Source: Ramazzottius varieornatus
Lineage: Eukaryota > Tardigrada > Eutardigrada > Parachela > Ramazzottiidae
Direction: 5' to 3'
NCBI GenBank assembly: GCA_001949185.1
Contig: BDGG01000004.1
Location: forward strand, 3,169,267 to 3,233,266
DNA length: 64,000 bases
In this document: one piece after another, positions 51,593-62,159 of the stretch
How positions within the stretch are numbered: position 1 is the stretch's first letter
Layout of the letters: every line of letters starts with the position of its first letter
The notes under the pieces: generated by a model
What the model saw: the letters and a program-made list of their open reading frames with translations, nothing else
The model's database searches: none
What the model was told of the DNA's origin: nothing
Translations under genes and position numbers: made by a program

Positions 51593-53393
51593 TTAAGAAT
51601 GGCGACGACGATCGCGAGATCGGGAACGAGATCGGGAGCGACGAGCCGGAGACAGAATGGTCATTGCCGAGCTACGTTGTGTCAAGCTGTAATCCACACG
51701 AATACGGCGTTCATCCAGAAGGGAACCGTTCATACTCTCGCGAGCCTGAAAGAAAATTTGGAAGTACAAGTCAAATGCAATTATACGACAATCACAAACG
51801 AGACCACTGCAATCGCATACCTCTTCGGCATCTTTCAAATCGGTGAAGTAGACGAAGGCAAATCCACGAGACCTTCCAGTCTAAATAAACCTTCGCGCTT
51901 TGAAGACAACGGAAGACAAACGCATACTTCATCTGAATGAAAAGAAACTTACGCGATGATCGTGAATTAGTTGGATATTACTGAGAGGCCCGAACTTCTG
52001 GAACTCATGTCGAATGTCTATGAATCCATACATAACGTGAGCGGAGAGTTTAAGCGGAAACAGGCAGATGTACATACCTTTCTCACGAGTCTGCGTACTC
52101 AAGCCAAAAACTCCAAGGCAGCGGCTGGGTTGAGGATTGTCCTACAAGAGGGTTCCCTTGAAGTGGACATTCACTCATCTTCTTCGGGGATTTCATTTCA
52201 TTTCTTCATTTTCATGTCAGGTAACATTTCATTTCATTGGAAACTGTCATTCATTCATTTCATTCCCGTACTCTTTCTGATCGGCGTGCGAAACGTCCAC
52301 CTCCGCCACCACCTCCGCCCGAACGACGCGGTGATGGGCGTCGAGCAGGAGAGCGACGCGGTGATCGGCTTCGGCGCCCATTTCTGTTGCGATCATCGGA
52401 ACTCTCTCTGCGATGACCACGGCTCCTGGAACTAAACAACGAACGGATTATGTCTTTTTCCTGTCCGCGAAGGATTGCCCGTTGCTATCAACCTACCGGC
52501 TTCTGGACCGTCGAGGCGACTCCCTCGAACTGTAACGATACAGATCGCCTTAGATTAGCGCATCATGCTAACGACATCGCTTTTTGCGTTAGTTCGGACT
52601 ACTGCTGACTTATGGCGGATGTCTTGGAAAGGATGCTTACTGTCTTCTTCGACTTCGTCGTTTGGGAGAGCGAGACCGCGACCGAGATCGAGTGCGCTCA
52701 CGTTTCCGCGGCGACGGTGAGCTTCCGCGATAACGCTGCTGAGAGCGACGGGGGCTAACACTCCTAGTATGAAAATCGTAAGACCATAGTTGCGATCAGA
52801 CAATCAACGGGAAAACTACGTAGGGAAAAATGAGCGGAGTGACTCGTGAGATACCTTACCTACTAGATAACTACACAAGGAAAATCAACAGCCTGAATCA
52901 CACGTTCTCACCTGGTGACAGGCTCTTTCATCACATCGTTTTCGATCCGTCGTCTGGAACCATCGCTTCGATCTGACTGAGGAGTAGCCGAACGTCCACT
53001 AGGAGAACTTGTGTAGCGGCCAGACTTTTTACCGTTCTCCTCTTCTGAAGCATGCCCGTTTACATCGCTTCTGCGTCGTCGCGACTCACGCTCGTCATCC
53101 GCCTAAATCAAACAGGAGATATAAACCTGCCATTACTCACTTAGATATCGACTCTTTAAAACTGATGACTGATGACACGCCGCTAAGAATTACAGAAGTC
53201 GTCACAGTACGCGTGGAGTTTACGGGTGTGATGACGCATACAACATACGCTTAACGCGACGTCATCTCATGAAGTTCATGAAGCATTACAGTAATAGATT
53301 AGCTTGTTAGTGCGCAGCGGGAAAATTCTAGAATCTGAACGGTGAAGCCGTTTCGACCACTAACATTACCTCTCCGAAGCTGCGATCTCCCAT
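51593..53393 (-). CDS. tra2: Transformer-2 homolog, SR-like splicing regulator
   Basis: Nuclear splicing activator that binds GAA-rich RNA. Eight coding exons in order: 53370-53393, 52912-53102, 52641-52754, 52272-52431, 52078-52141, 51953-52017, 51821-51880 and 51593-51745; 276 residues. The architecture is RS domain, RRM, RS tail, as in all TRA2 proteins. The first RS domain (to about residue 160) contains RTRSRSRSRSPKRRSRRR and a Gly run. The RRM (about 170-245) has RNP2 CLGVFGLS and RNP1 RGFAFVYF, followed by ERRIRVDYSLTQRSSAM, the TRA2 linker. The tail is ARRSRSRSRSRDRRRHS, shorter than in vertebrates. The intron between exons 4 and 5 is GAA-rich on the sense strand. 5' leader exons probably lie beyond 53393. 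Confidence 0.96.
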
Positions 53394-54143
53394 GATATCC
53401 GATCTCTGAAACGATTAACAAACGTTAGACACTGGCCTCAGAAGCTGCAATACTCTGAGCTAAAACACTAAAAAGTACATTACTCAGAGAAACCGTTGGA
53501 AGCGCAATCGTCACTCACCGCGCAGAGACAGCCGCGTCCCTCTCGCCAATCCACGGAGATCCTCCTTCAACCAACAACCCCAATAATTCCTGCAAACGGT
53601 GTTCGACAGAGAATACTATGAACCGTGGCGCCAAATTCGAGTAGAGAGATCCGAGTTAAGTTAGAAAGCTGGCATGTTGAGTGTCATCGAAACTTTTCAA
53701 ATGAAAATAATTCCCTGTCCCAGTATGACATTACTATTACATAACATCCATCACATGTAAAGTACAAGGAGAACATGGCCGAGTTGTCAAGCATAATGGA
53801 GTTGTCAGGTCGAGCGTTTTACTTTTCGCTCATCCGAACTTTCTGCTTTCGAACCGGTGTGGAATTTGCATTTTTATCTATCAAACCAAGTCAAAGTTGA
53901 AAGATCCGGACGAAAGAAAGGCAAAAATTTCAACCTGACAACTCCATCATGCCTGATAACTTCGCTACGGTCTCCTGGTGGGTACTGCATTGGCCATCGG
54001 CTTCCGGTTTATACCGCCCACACCATCTTTTCGAAAAGCAAAGACCCGCAATTATTACGAACTGAACATCCAGATCCTCTGTCCGGATGTGCTCATTCAG
54101 CAAACAGTTGTCACAATTTAGGTCTTCCATTATATCGTAGGTA
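53394..54143. other. Region between TRA2 5' end and Ly6 3' end, with foldback repeat
   Basis: About 750 bp. The TRA2 leader probably occupies 53394-53600 (an AG acceptor directly precedes the TRA2 first coding exon). The long imperfect hairpin 53757-53988 fills much of the rest; a 66-codon minus frame across its right arm is judged chance. Confidence 0.4.
53757..53988. repeat. Long imperfect foldback (about 230 bp)
   Basis: The left arm (53757-53810) and right arm (53933-53988) are inverted copies. The best block, GCATAATGGAGTTGTCAGGT at 53791-53810, matches 53933-53952 reversed with one mismatch. Similarity continues outward (AGTAC and AGGAGA blocks) and inward (TTTTACTTTTCGCTCATCCG against its partner near 53893-53925) with small gaps, so most of the 230 bp could fold into one stem. 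Confidence 0.75.
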
Positions 54144-55756
54144 TTAGAGCGACAAGATGAAAAAGGTGAAAGTGCAGAAAATCGAAACCATTAGAGACGA
54201 AAGGCTCTCCGCCTTGTTACATAAATCGGTGTCGCAGCCGCAGAAGGTCGCGATACTGTTGTCTGCGTTTGTTCTTGTTTTACAGGGACTGATGCTTCTA
54301 GAGACGCATCCGCGAGCAACGCTTCCTACAAAACGAAGAGAAATGAGTACGGGGTATAGTAATCTCTGGAAAACACTGCCCGTACATACCGTACGAGGTA
54401 AGGTTGTAAACTGAGCCGCCCCATACCGGGTTTTTAAAGTCATAAAAAGTCTTCATTTGAAGACAATAGTTTACACTCAAAAACTGAGGAAGCAGCGATA
54501 CAAAAACAACAAATAGGAACTACACAGAAATTCCCTTCTTGACGTCTAAAACGTTCGTAAAGTTAGCCACGGCTGTAGCGTCTATCGCTTGAATGACTAT
54601 TTGATTGTCAGTCTCGGCTTTTCAACATAAGGTTTCAACGTTTCTTTAATTGCGGATTTCATGGATTCTGTGAATCCTCAAGTTGACTGTTTCTAATATC
54701 ATTCGACATCCCATCATTTTATCTATCGATCTGTCCATAAACGTTTGGGATAAGTAGGAGAGAACAGGCGAACGTGGACGACCAACTTCACAAACCCGGT
54801 ATGGGGCGGCTAACTTTACAACCTTTCCCTCGTACCGCAATCGTTTCTTACCGTAGTCATCGTAATGCGAACTTTTGTACGTGGTCTTCCCACACACTTC
54901 GTTCGCAGAGCATAGATTCGTACTTCGCGGCCTCAGGGCGTCGTTCACGAACGGATCGGCACACCCAGCGTTGACCTCCGTGAAAGCATCTCCGGCACAT
55001 GCATAGCATTTTAGTGAACTTCCTGCGATAAAGAAAATAAGACAGTGTTCCATGACGTGGAACTTCCGAACCAGTAAGGTTCATCATACGATGCCAAACG
55101 CGGTACGCAAGTACCTTCGGCGAAGTCCGCATTTGAAATTTCCTTGTTGTTACAAAGGTTTCCGCGACAGCCACAGGTGTGCGTATCCACGAGCGCTCGT
55201 GCCAGACCGTAGCTGGGCCGTACATCGTAGGTTGCGTTACATCCTATCAACTGAGTTCTGCATTGTCGGATAGTCGTGGTTTCTGCAAAGAACTATGTAT
55301 TAATCTGACTTAATAATACTTTGATTTTGGTGCAGAAGGCACCTCAGGGTGGAAGACGTACCCTGAGTTCCATCGGCTAACGAGAAGACTATCTTGTCAG
55401 CAACGCAGATTTGAGGAGCCGGGCAAAAGACTCGTCGCAGGTTCGTCGGATTGAAGTACTCGTCGCTGCATTCCCGTAATACCGGCTGAAAGGGGAGATA
55501 CTGGTTGTTCCAGGACTGGACCACACCGTTCCCTGCTACGTAACTCGGAGCACTGCCGTTGATCTGTTTCCGGAGGGAACTGCAAGTGTAGCAGTAATAC
55601 TGCGAATTTACTACAAAACGAAGCTGTGTATTTAGTTGAATGTTCTTCAATTCGGCCGGCCATCCAAGATAATGTACAGTACGTACCGGAAACGATCAGG
55701 CAGCTGAAGTTCCAGAGCAATATCCTGGTGAACCGAAACCAGGAGATGCTGTCCAT
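54144..55756 (-). CDS. Secreted or GPI-anchored protein with two tandem Ly6/uPAR domains
   Basis: Six exons in order: 55687-55756, 55362-55610, 55115-55282, 54820-55022, 54390-54450 and 54144-54325; 310 residues. A signal peptide (ISWFRFTRILLWNFSCLIVS) precedes the first three-finger domain, which begins QYYCYTCSS, has FCPAPQIC, and closes with HTCGCRGNLCNN. The second begins LKCYACAG, has NLCSANEVCGK, and closes with FCGCDTDLCNK. Both show the CxC...LCN ending of the fold. A hydrophobic C-terminus (MVSIFCTFTFFILSL) is typical of GPI attachment. Phases force both domains into one protein. Exon 5 borders are the least sure. An inverted repeat overlaps exons 4-5. Function unknown; the family includes receptor modulators and junction proteins. 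Confidence 0.78.
54391..54834. repeat. Inverted duplication flanking Ly6 intron 4
   Basis: Arms 54391-54433 and 54792-54834 match in inverted orientation at about 39 of 43 positions, including a perfect block GCCGCCCCATACCGGGTTT. The left arm lies inside exon 5, while the right arm covers the exon 4 donor and part of intron 4. Confidence 0.8.
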
Positions 55757-56623
55757 TGTGCACGTAAACTTGTCCGAAAGCCGAAAAGGAAAAGGCAATT
55801 TCGCAATTGGGAGATAAATCAAGATCCTGCTTGCGGTTCCTTATGGAAGACACTAACCCCCGGAGATCTCCTCTGAACAAAACGTTGGGCAAACCTTCCG
55901 CGAGGCCTGAAGAGCAGTGTGGACCGAGCGTTACGCCGCTACCCTCGACTACATAACGTCCAGCGAAGATCCAGCTCAAACTTCATATGGATTTTCGATA
56001 AACTGATACTTGACATGGTCAACAATTATTCAAGTCAGCACCTCAAGAACAACAAAGCAGTAAAATCATTTCGTAATGCTTTCCAGAGTGCGCCATTGAG
56101 GAGTATCGATCGTAAATAGGTGTGAACCTTTGTTTGATATGACCCTGATCGTAGTCGGAGCACTGTTTTTTCACCTCTCACCTCGATGTAACTTCCTGGC
56201 TGGCCCATACTGTCAGTCGAACCTAGGAATCCCTGCCGTCCTACCTCATAATGAGCTGGACCAATCATACAGCTTTCAAATCACCCTTCTTCCAAGAACG
56301 AAATGAACGTTACCTTAAAAAACGGTGGGACCATAAAGAAGAATATCGCCTTCGCTTGATCCATCCCTCGAAGTTCGAAGTGCATTTTATGAACAAACTG
56401 AAAGCTTCATACAGCACGGTGGCAAGAACCAAAAAACCTCTAGCACCAGGAGAGCTGAACTGGAATGCATAAAAACACGACAGTGAAGGGCAGTCGATGA
56501 GCAAAATCACAGACAGTGTCAAAAACATACGCACCATATTCAGACCAAAAACGTATATGGCCACGTACCTTAATACCGAGACGGAAAAGACTATTCTCAA
56601 AAGGTCAAGACACACACACCAGA
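55757..56623. other. Region between Ly6 5' end and TTC7 3' end, possible extra minus-strand exons
   Basis: A chain of open minus-strand blocks could precede the Ly6 exons: a hydrophobic start near 56540 (MFLTLSVILLIDC), a block ending at a GTGAGA near 56190, and a 94-codon block from about 55970 to 55688. They join in phase, but one implied intron is only about 41 bp and no family is recognised. Confidence 0.3.
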
Positions 56624-59600
56624 TCAGTACGTGAGTGACCGAGGTATGTTGTAGAAAGGCTGTATCGGCTTGGACATTTCCATTTGTCTGGCCTTCTCCA
56701 GGTACACCATCGCCTTTTCATCATTGCCGTTCTCCACGAACAGCTCCCCAAGTGCGGCCCAAGCCTCGTGACAGGACGGGTCCCCCAGAAGCGCCTCCCG
56801 GAAGTGTCGTTCTGCCTCGGGGAAGCACTTCTCTTGTCGCTTCAGCCTACCCATCTCCACATGTGACGGCGGAAACCATGGATTGATTCCCAATGCATCG
56901 TCAAAGTATCTCTTGGCGTCTTCCGGATTGCCCTTCTTTCGGAGCGTGACCGTACCTGGAGACCAGAGACTGGTTTATCAGTTGTATTATCGGTTTTGGG
57001 ATCTTGCGCGTCTTGTGGCACGTCGGCAAATAACTTGAACACAATCGTTTCCTCAAGTGGCGCACTCCTTCACCCAATCAAAATGAAATCGTGCGCCACT
57101 GGAGATAACGATTGTGTTGAAATCATTTAACGACGTCCTATACAGCAGTTTTCAACAAACACAATAAAGGTTTCGTACCTTGTAAATGAAAGACTAGATG
57201 AGATGGCTGGCCGACACCCGACGCTTCGGACAGGCATTCCATGGCGGCTTCGTTGTGGCCCATCTCCAGATACAATTCAGCCATCAAAACCCAAATGTGC
57301 ATTTGAGTGTGAAACGTATGTTGAGATGAAGACTTTGTCAGGTAGCTGCCTGTGGTGGACGCCATCTCAGACATGGTTACTTCTGTCCGCGGGATCGTGG
57401 CGACGGATTCAGCACGGAAGGAGGCAGCGTCACTCTTTTCGACCACCATGGCCGACGAGGAAGGCGAGCCTTTCGTCGTGCTGACAACCATGACTGGCTC
57501 TTTCGACTGACCTGCTTGAGGAAGAGGAGACGTGGGCTGATTGTAGGAAAGTGGTGAGACAGGCACGTTTAGGAATTCAGGTGTGACCGTACGCAAACCT
57601 TCGCGGTCAGAGTCGGTACTAACTCGTTCATAGGCATTCTTCCAGGTCGCCAAGACATGCCTGCAGGACTTCAGTGCGTGTTCTGCTCCGTGTATCTTTG
57701 CCTAACAAAATACCAATACTGCCAAGTTATCATTGCAGGCCCCTATTTCGTCGATCACGAAACTTCTCTCTTGCGATTTGTCACACTGTTCGTTGTTTCA
57801 CATATGGGAAACAGGTCATACCAGAAGCCTTATCTTGGTTAGTTCGATTTCCACTTCTTCCTCAAACTCGACTTCCGTTTTCTCAAGGACCGTCAGTGCG
57901 TCCGCGTATCTTTTCCAAGAGGACAGAATGAGTGCCAAAAGGTGGTGAGCAGGAAGGAAGTCCATATTCAACCGAAGAGACTTCTTGACATGACGGAATG
58001 CTTCGTCCAAATTTCTTTCCATGCACAGCTCAAGAGCCAGGTAATACTGAGCTAAGAAGTCCTGCGGGTCTTCACTTTCAGACTGTGTATAGTGCTTCAG
58101 AGCCTTCGCTCGCATTACTGCCTGCTGCCTGGTTTCCCGCGCTCGAAGTGCGCTCAGGGAACAAGCAATGCCCAGCATTAGCCGCGATCTTCCGCTCAGC
58201 CGAGATCTTTCGGTAATCCGGCACAAATCTTCCGCGTACCTAAAACAACTTCGCTGTTAACATGTCAAGAGTTCACCTTTCAGACGGAGAAACATACCTT
58301 ATGCCTTTGTCCAGGTCTGTCAAACGTTCCAAGCAGATGCAAGCCGAAAAGACTATCAAGGTTCGATCTTTCGGCATCAAACGAAAACACTGTTCTAGGA
58401 TGTGCAGTCCCTTGCTGAAGTTACCCTTCACAATGGAAATCAACGCGCTCTGCTTCCACACATGTAGAGAGTTCGGACACATCTTCGCGGACCGCATCAA
58501 GAAAGGCGAGCCCAAGTCTAGCTGATACAGACGATTCACAGCAATCATACACAGGTCCACTATCGTTATGGAATACTTGATCAGCATTTGCCTCCATCTG
58601 TCCTCAGCATCCGAAGGTCGAGACGACGACTCGCGGGTAATCACAGCTTCACAGACACTTATCAACAGCATGACTTCTTCCAACAAGCTCACCGGCACGA
58701 AAGCTCCGTTTGTCTGATACTTCTTTGGCCGAGGAACTGTTAGCGACGCGGAAGCACCAGCAGAAGTCTGCTTTTCAGTCAGGCGGGGGTCCAGGTAGTT
58801 CTGCAGACCTAGATGTCCTCGCAGAAAGACATCGACTAACTGTCGTGTGTTCAATAAACGAACCTGGAAGAGGACGACGATTGAAAACTGAGAACTGCAC
58901 ATGGCCAGAAAACAAGTCGGCCACAGCGGATGAGTCGGCCACCCACCGGCTACAGTGTACGACATCTAACGTTAATGAGTGCCGACTTGTTTTGCTTGTC
59001 CCCAAGAGCTTTCGATAGTCACTGCACGTACCTTTCTTGTCGCCGGTGATTCCATCACCCGCAACGTATCTCGTAGTCGAGACAACGTAGCCAGGAGAGC
59101 CCCATTCTTGGCATAAAATGTAGGTACCTTGATTATTATGCTTTCGAGGAAGTCACCGAGCGTGAACTGAGATTCGTAGGCTTCTCGCGAAGTAGGATCG
59201 ACCATCTGCGCACAACGCAGCCCGACGTCCGTTCCAATTTCTAGCTCTGGCATGGACTTATCGTTGGGTCGGTCGTTCCGCTTCGATCGTCCACCTCCAG
59301 CAGACGGACGATTGAGACACACTCCCTTCAAACAGAAAGCTTCCGCGAAAATCTGGAGGTTCCTTCGGTTGACTTCCTGCGACAAGTCGAGCCTGTTCAG
59401 ATCGCTCTTCTCTAGCGTGATCAGACATTCGCTGAGATCACCGAGCACGAAATAAATCTTTGCCAGCAGGAAGCGAATCAGCCTGGTAATTTCCCCCTAC
59501 ACAATAAACAAAACGGAAATGGAGGTTTCCTGCGATTTTCATAAATTTTTATAAAATCCAGACGGCGGACTAATCTGTCCTTTCCCCTACAGAGCACACC

Positions 59601-59943
59601 CAGATCTGCACCAAACTTACGGGCAGAGAGGTTGTCGATAAAGATGATAAAACATTCTTGAGCTGGACAAGCGCTTTTGAAGTTTCATCTGGTAGTATCA
59701 CCGTCGTCCGCTGTGCAGCTCTTTCCAGTGTCTTCTCCAGTCGTGCTTCCACGAGATAGAATTCGTCTAATATACCGTTAATTAGCAACCCAAATAGGTT
59801 ACCGATTCTATAGCCATCAGGATAAGGTAAACGAAGTTCAAGTTAACTTTACCCAATGCATTATTCTGCGACAGCTTTTGTCCTTCGTAATAAGCAATGA
59901 TCCTGTCCCACAGACAGTCCTGTCGCAGCTTCTCGATATCCAT
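56624..59943 (-). CDS. TTC7: Tetratricopeptide repeat protein 7 (TTC7)
   Basis: Scaffold of the plasma-membrane PI4KA complex (with EFR3 and FAM126). Seven exons in order: 59853-59943, 59621-59766, 59032-59496, 58298-58863, 57822-58239, 57179-57701 and 56624-56955; 846 residues, matching TTC7A/B (about 840-860). Helical TPR pairs run through the protein. VRLLNTRQLVDVFL, YYLALELCMERNLDEAFRHV, AHHLLALILSSWKRYADAL and CHEAWAALGELFVENGNDEK align with TTC7, and the end PFYNIPRSL matches the vertebrate PF.IIPR.L ending. The ATG at 59941-59943 gives the family start (MDIEKLRQDCLWDRI). The frame stays open upstream to an acceptor near 60158 through a Pro/Ser-rich segment, so a longer N-terminus is possible. 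The last intron contains a hairpin repeat. Confidence 0.94.
57035..57121 (-). repeat. Hairpin repeat, copy 3 (TTC7 last intron)
   Basis: The 67-bp core is 57045-57111, with arms extended to 31 bp (57035-57065 and 57091-57121). Outer blocks AACACAATCGTT and AACGATTGTGTT are perfect inverted copies. Loop in the gene sense reads GATTTCATTTTGATTGGGTG. Host intron is 56956-57178. Confidence 0.85.
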
Positions 59944-61021
59944 CCGAAGAGGCGAGGGTTTAGCAGAGGAAGAAACGGTAACGTTGGACTTTGCGGTGGA
60001 GGAGGCTGCAGTGGAGGAGGATGGAGGAGTAGGAGGCTGTTTAGGATGAACTGGCTGCTGGTTGACACTGCCCTGGCCTGCCCCTGACGGCTTGTGACGT
60101 AGTCCACCATGGTCCGCCAGTGTGATCGGCGGAATAACACGGATTCGTATGTCCTAATCCATAAAACACCAATCTCAAGTCATAAATAATTTCACTTAAT
60201 TAACGGTAATGGCCGTAGATGCTAGTCGCGCCAGATGCTGAGCCCGGTCCGTGGAATACTCTCCAGCTGGCAATGATTTCCTGCGGCAACACCCAGATTT
60301 CCGCCCAGCGGGGCGCGCGCACGGTGAGAATTCCAACAACCTATGTCACATCAAATCTAAACATCTGACCATGTCCCAGCACACCACGCACTATTTCACA
60401 CAGAGCCTGTCGTACCCCGCTATGAAAACGTCCCAGAAAAAGCAGAATTTAAACTTTGAGGGGGAGAAGATGCATCTCAGTTGCTAGTTTCTTTCTCGGC
60501 AAAATTGTAACAAAATCTTCTTCCGATCGGTGTCGTCATCGTGATGTCAGGGCGGTACGTCGACACCGTGTAGGCCGTTTAGGTGAATGACAATGTGACC
60601 TATAGAACACTCAGAACTCGCGGAACGTTGTCAGGTGGTTCGAGTCATAGTCGTTTCAACTTGCTCGACGTGAGTCGCCATGCATGGTGACGAAAATTCT
60701 TTTCCGGTCTGCACTAATCCAGTGATCCTCGAAGAACTTCATTCTTTCTGCAGGATATTCCGAAGGGATTTTATCTCTGGATTATCTCCCCAACCGTAAG
60801 TGATCTCCTGAGAGGTAGCTCGAACCTCTCGAGAGTCGATTGTGACTTCCTTGGGCACTCTGGAAAGGAAGGTGTAAAATGCAGACCGACAGGAGATTTG
60901 CCGATATAGCGGTGCTAGCTGCCTTTGATGTTTCTTTATTTCTCATGTTATTTGGCTATTCAAGTGAGTGATCCGTGGTTTGGCAGGTAGCTAACAGTCG
61001 TGTTGTCTGTTCCAGGTCACA
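59944..61021. promoter_or_regulatory. Divergent region TTC7 / RPL15
   Basis: About 1.1 kb. It includes the possible N-terminal extension of TTC7 (59944-60158, minus). A splice acceptor (TCTGTTCCAG) ends 6 bp before the RPL15 ATG, so an untranslated RPL15 first exon lies upstream, perhaps around 60700-60960. Nothing else recognised. Confidence 0.4.
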
Positions 61022-61828
61022 ATGGGTGCCTACAAGTACATCCAAGAGATGCACCGTCGGAAGCAGTCCGAAGTTATGCGTTTCTTGAAACGCGTTCGAT
61101 GCTGGCAGTATCGTCAGCTGAATGCTGTTCATCGCGCTTCTCGTCCCAGCCGTCCTGAGAAAGCCCGTCGCCTGGGTTATAAAGCAAAGCAAGGTAAGTT
61201 CTGAGATTTGCATCGTTTGATCCTATGTATCGATTGTTTGAGAGTTTGTCTGCGTTCGATTACCAGTTACCATAATGTTATACCGTACTGATGTTTGTTC
61301 TGATTTTCAGGTTTTGTTATCTACCGTGTCCGAGTTCGTCGTGGTACGCGAAAGCGTCAGGCTCATAAAGGTCAGGTGTACGGAAAGCCCTCTAACCAGG
61401 GTATTAACCAGCTGAAATGGCAGAGAAATCTTCAGTCCAAGGCAGAGGTTCGTGATTTGTTCCTTAACATTTATCTAATGTTTTCCGTGAAGGGAAAACG
61501 GCATAACGGCTGTTATTTGCAGGAGCGAGTCGGTCGTCGCTGCCCTGCTCTGCGAGTTGTCAATTCCTACTGGATTGGCCAAGATTCCACCTTTAAGTTT
61601 TACGAAGTCATTTTAGTTGATCCTGCCCACAACGCCATCAGACACAATCCCGAAACACAGTGGCTTTGCAAGCCCGTGGCCAAGCACCGAGAACTTCGTG
61701 GTCTCACTTCCGCCGGTCGCAAGTCGCGTGGTCTCGGAAAGGGACACAAATTCCACCAGACGATTGGAGGTTCTCGTCGCGCAGCCTGGAAACGACATCA
61801 AAAGCTGTCTCTTCCTCGCAAGCGATAG
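61022..61828 (+). CDS. RPL15: 60S ribosomal protein L15 (eL15)
   Basis: Large-subunit ribosomal protein. Three exons, 61022-61193, 61311-61447 and 61523-61828, give exactly 204 residues, the universal eukaryotic length. The sequence starts [20 protein letters not shown], contains [20 protein letters not shown] and [20 protein letters not shown], and ends in a basic tail [20 protein letters not shown], all highly conserved. The ATG follows a splice acceptor at six bases. I found no convincing snoRNA in either intron. Confidence 0.98.
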
Positions 61829-62159
61829 TTTTCGTGTTTCTTTTAGACCTTTCTTTGTCCTGTTGGTAGAGTGCTGTAGATCAGTCAACAGCTACGTGAT
61901 CAAGCTGTTGTTTCGACTTGTAAAATCCTTCTGGTTGGATCGAGCTTAACAAAATCGGCGCGTTGTACTGAATAAAATCGTCGGTTTCCTTGATTGCTCT
62001 GTGTTCTCGTTCACCAAGGACTCTTGTTTCTCGATGGTTCCACGAGTAAATCCGTTCAAAGAGTTTGTTACAACTGGACAGATAATCCTTCACAACACCA
62101 AACGAAGTCTACAAATTACAGCAAACCACTAAGATCAAGAAGGTCAAGTTAGAGTGACT
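61829..62159. other. Convergent 3' region, RPL15 / MRPS21, with polyadenylation signal
   Basis: About 330 bp between facing stop codons. AATAAA at 61971-61976 is the probable RPL15 polyadenylation signal. Confidence 0.5.

Noticed and set aside
52175-52243. A 69-bp cassette (poison) exon inside the GAA-rich TRA2 intron, bounded by AG at 52244-52245 and GT at 52173-52174, with an in-frame stop.
   Set aside because: It would leave flanking introns of only about 28 and 33 bp, too short to splice. Intron retention is the better model.
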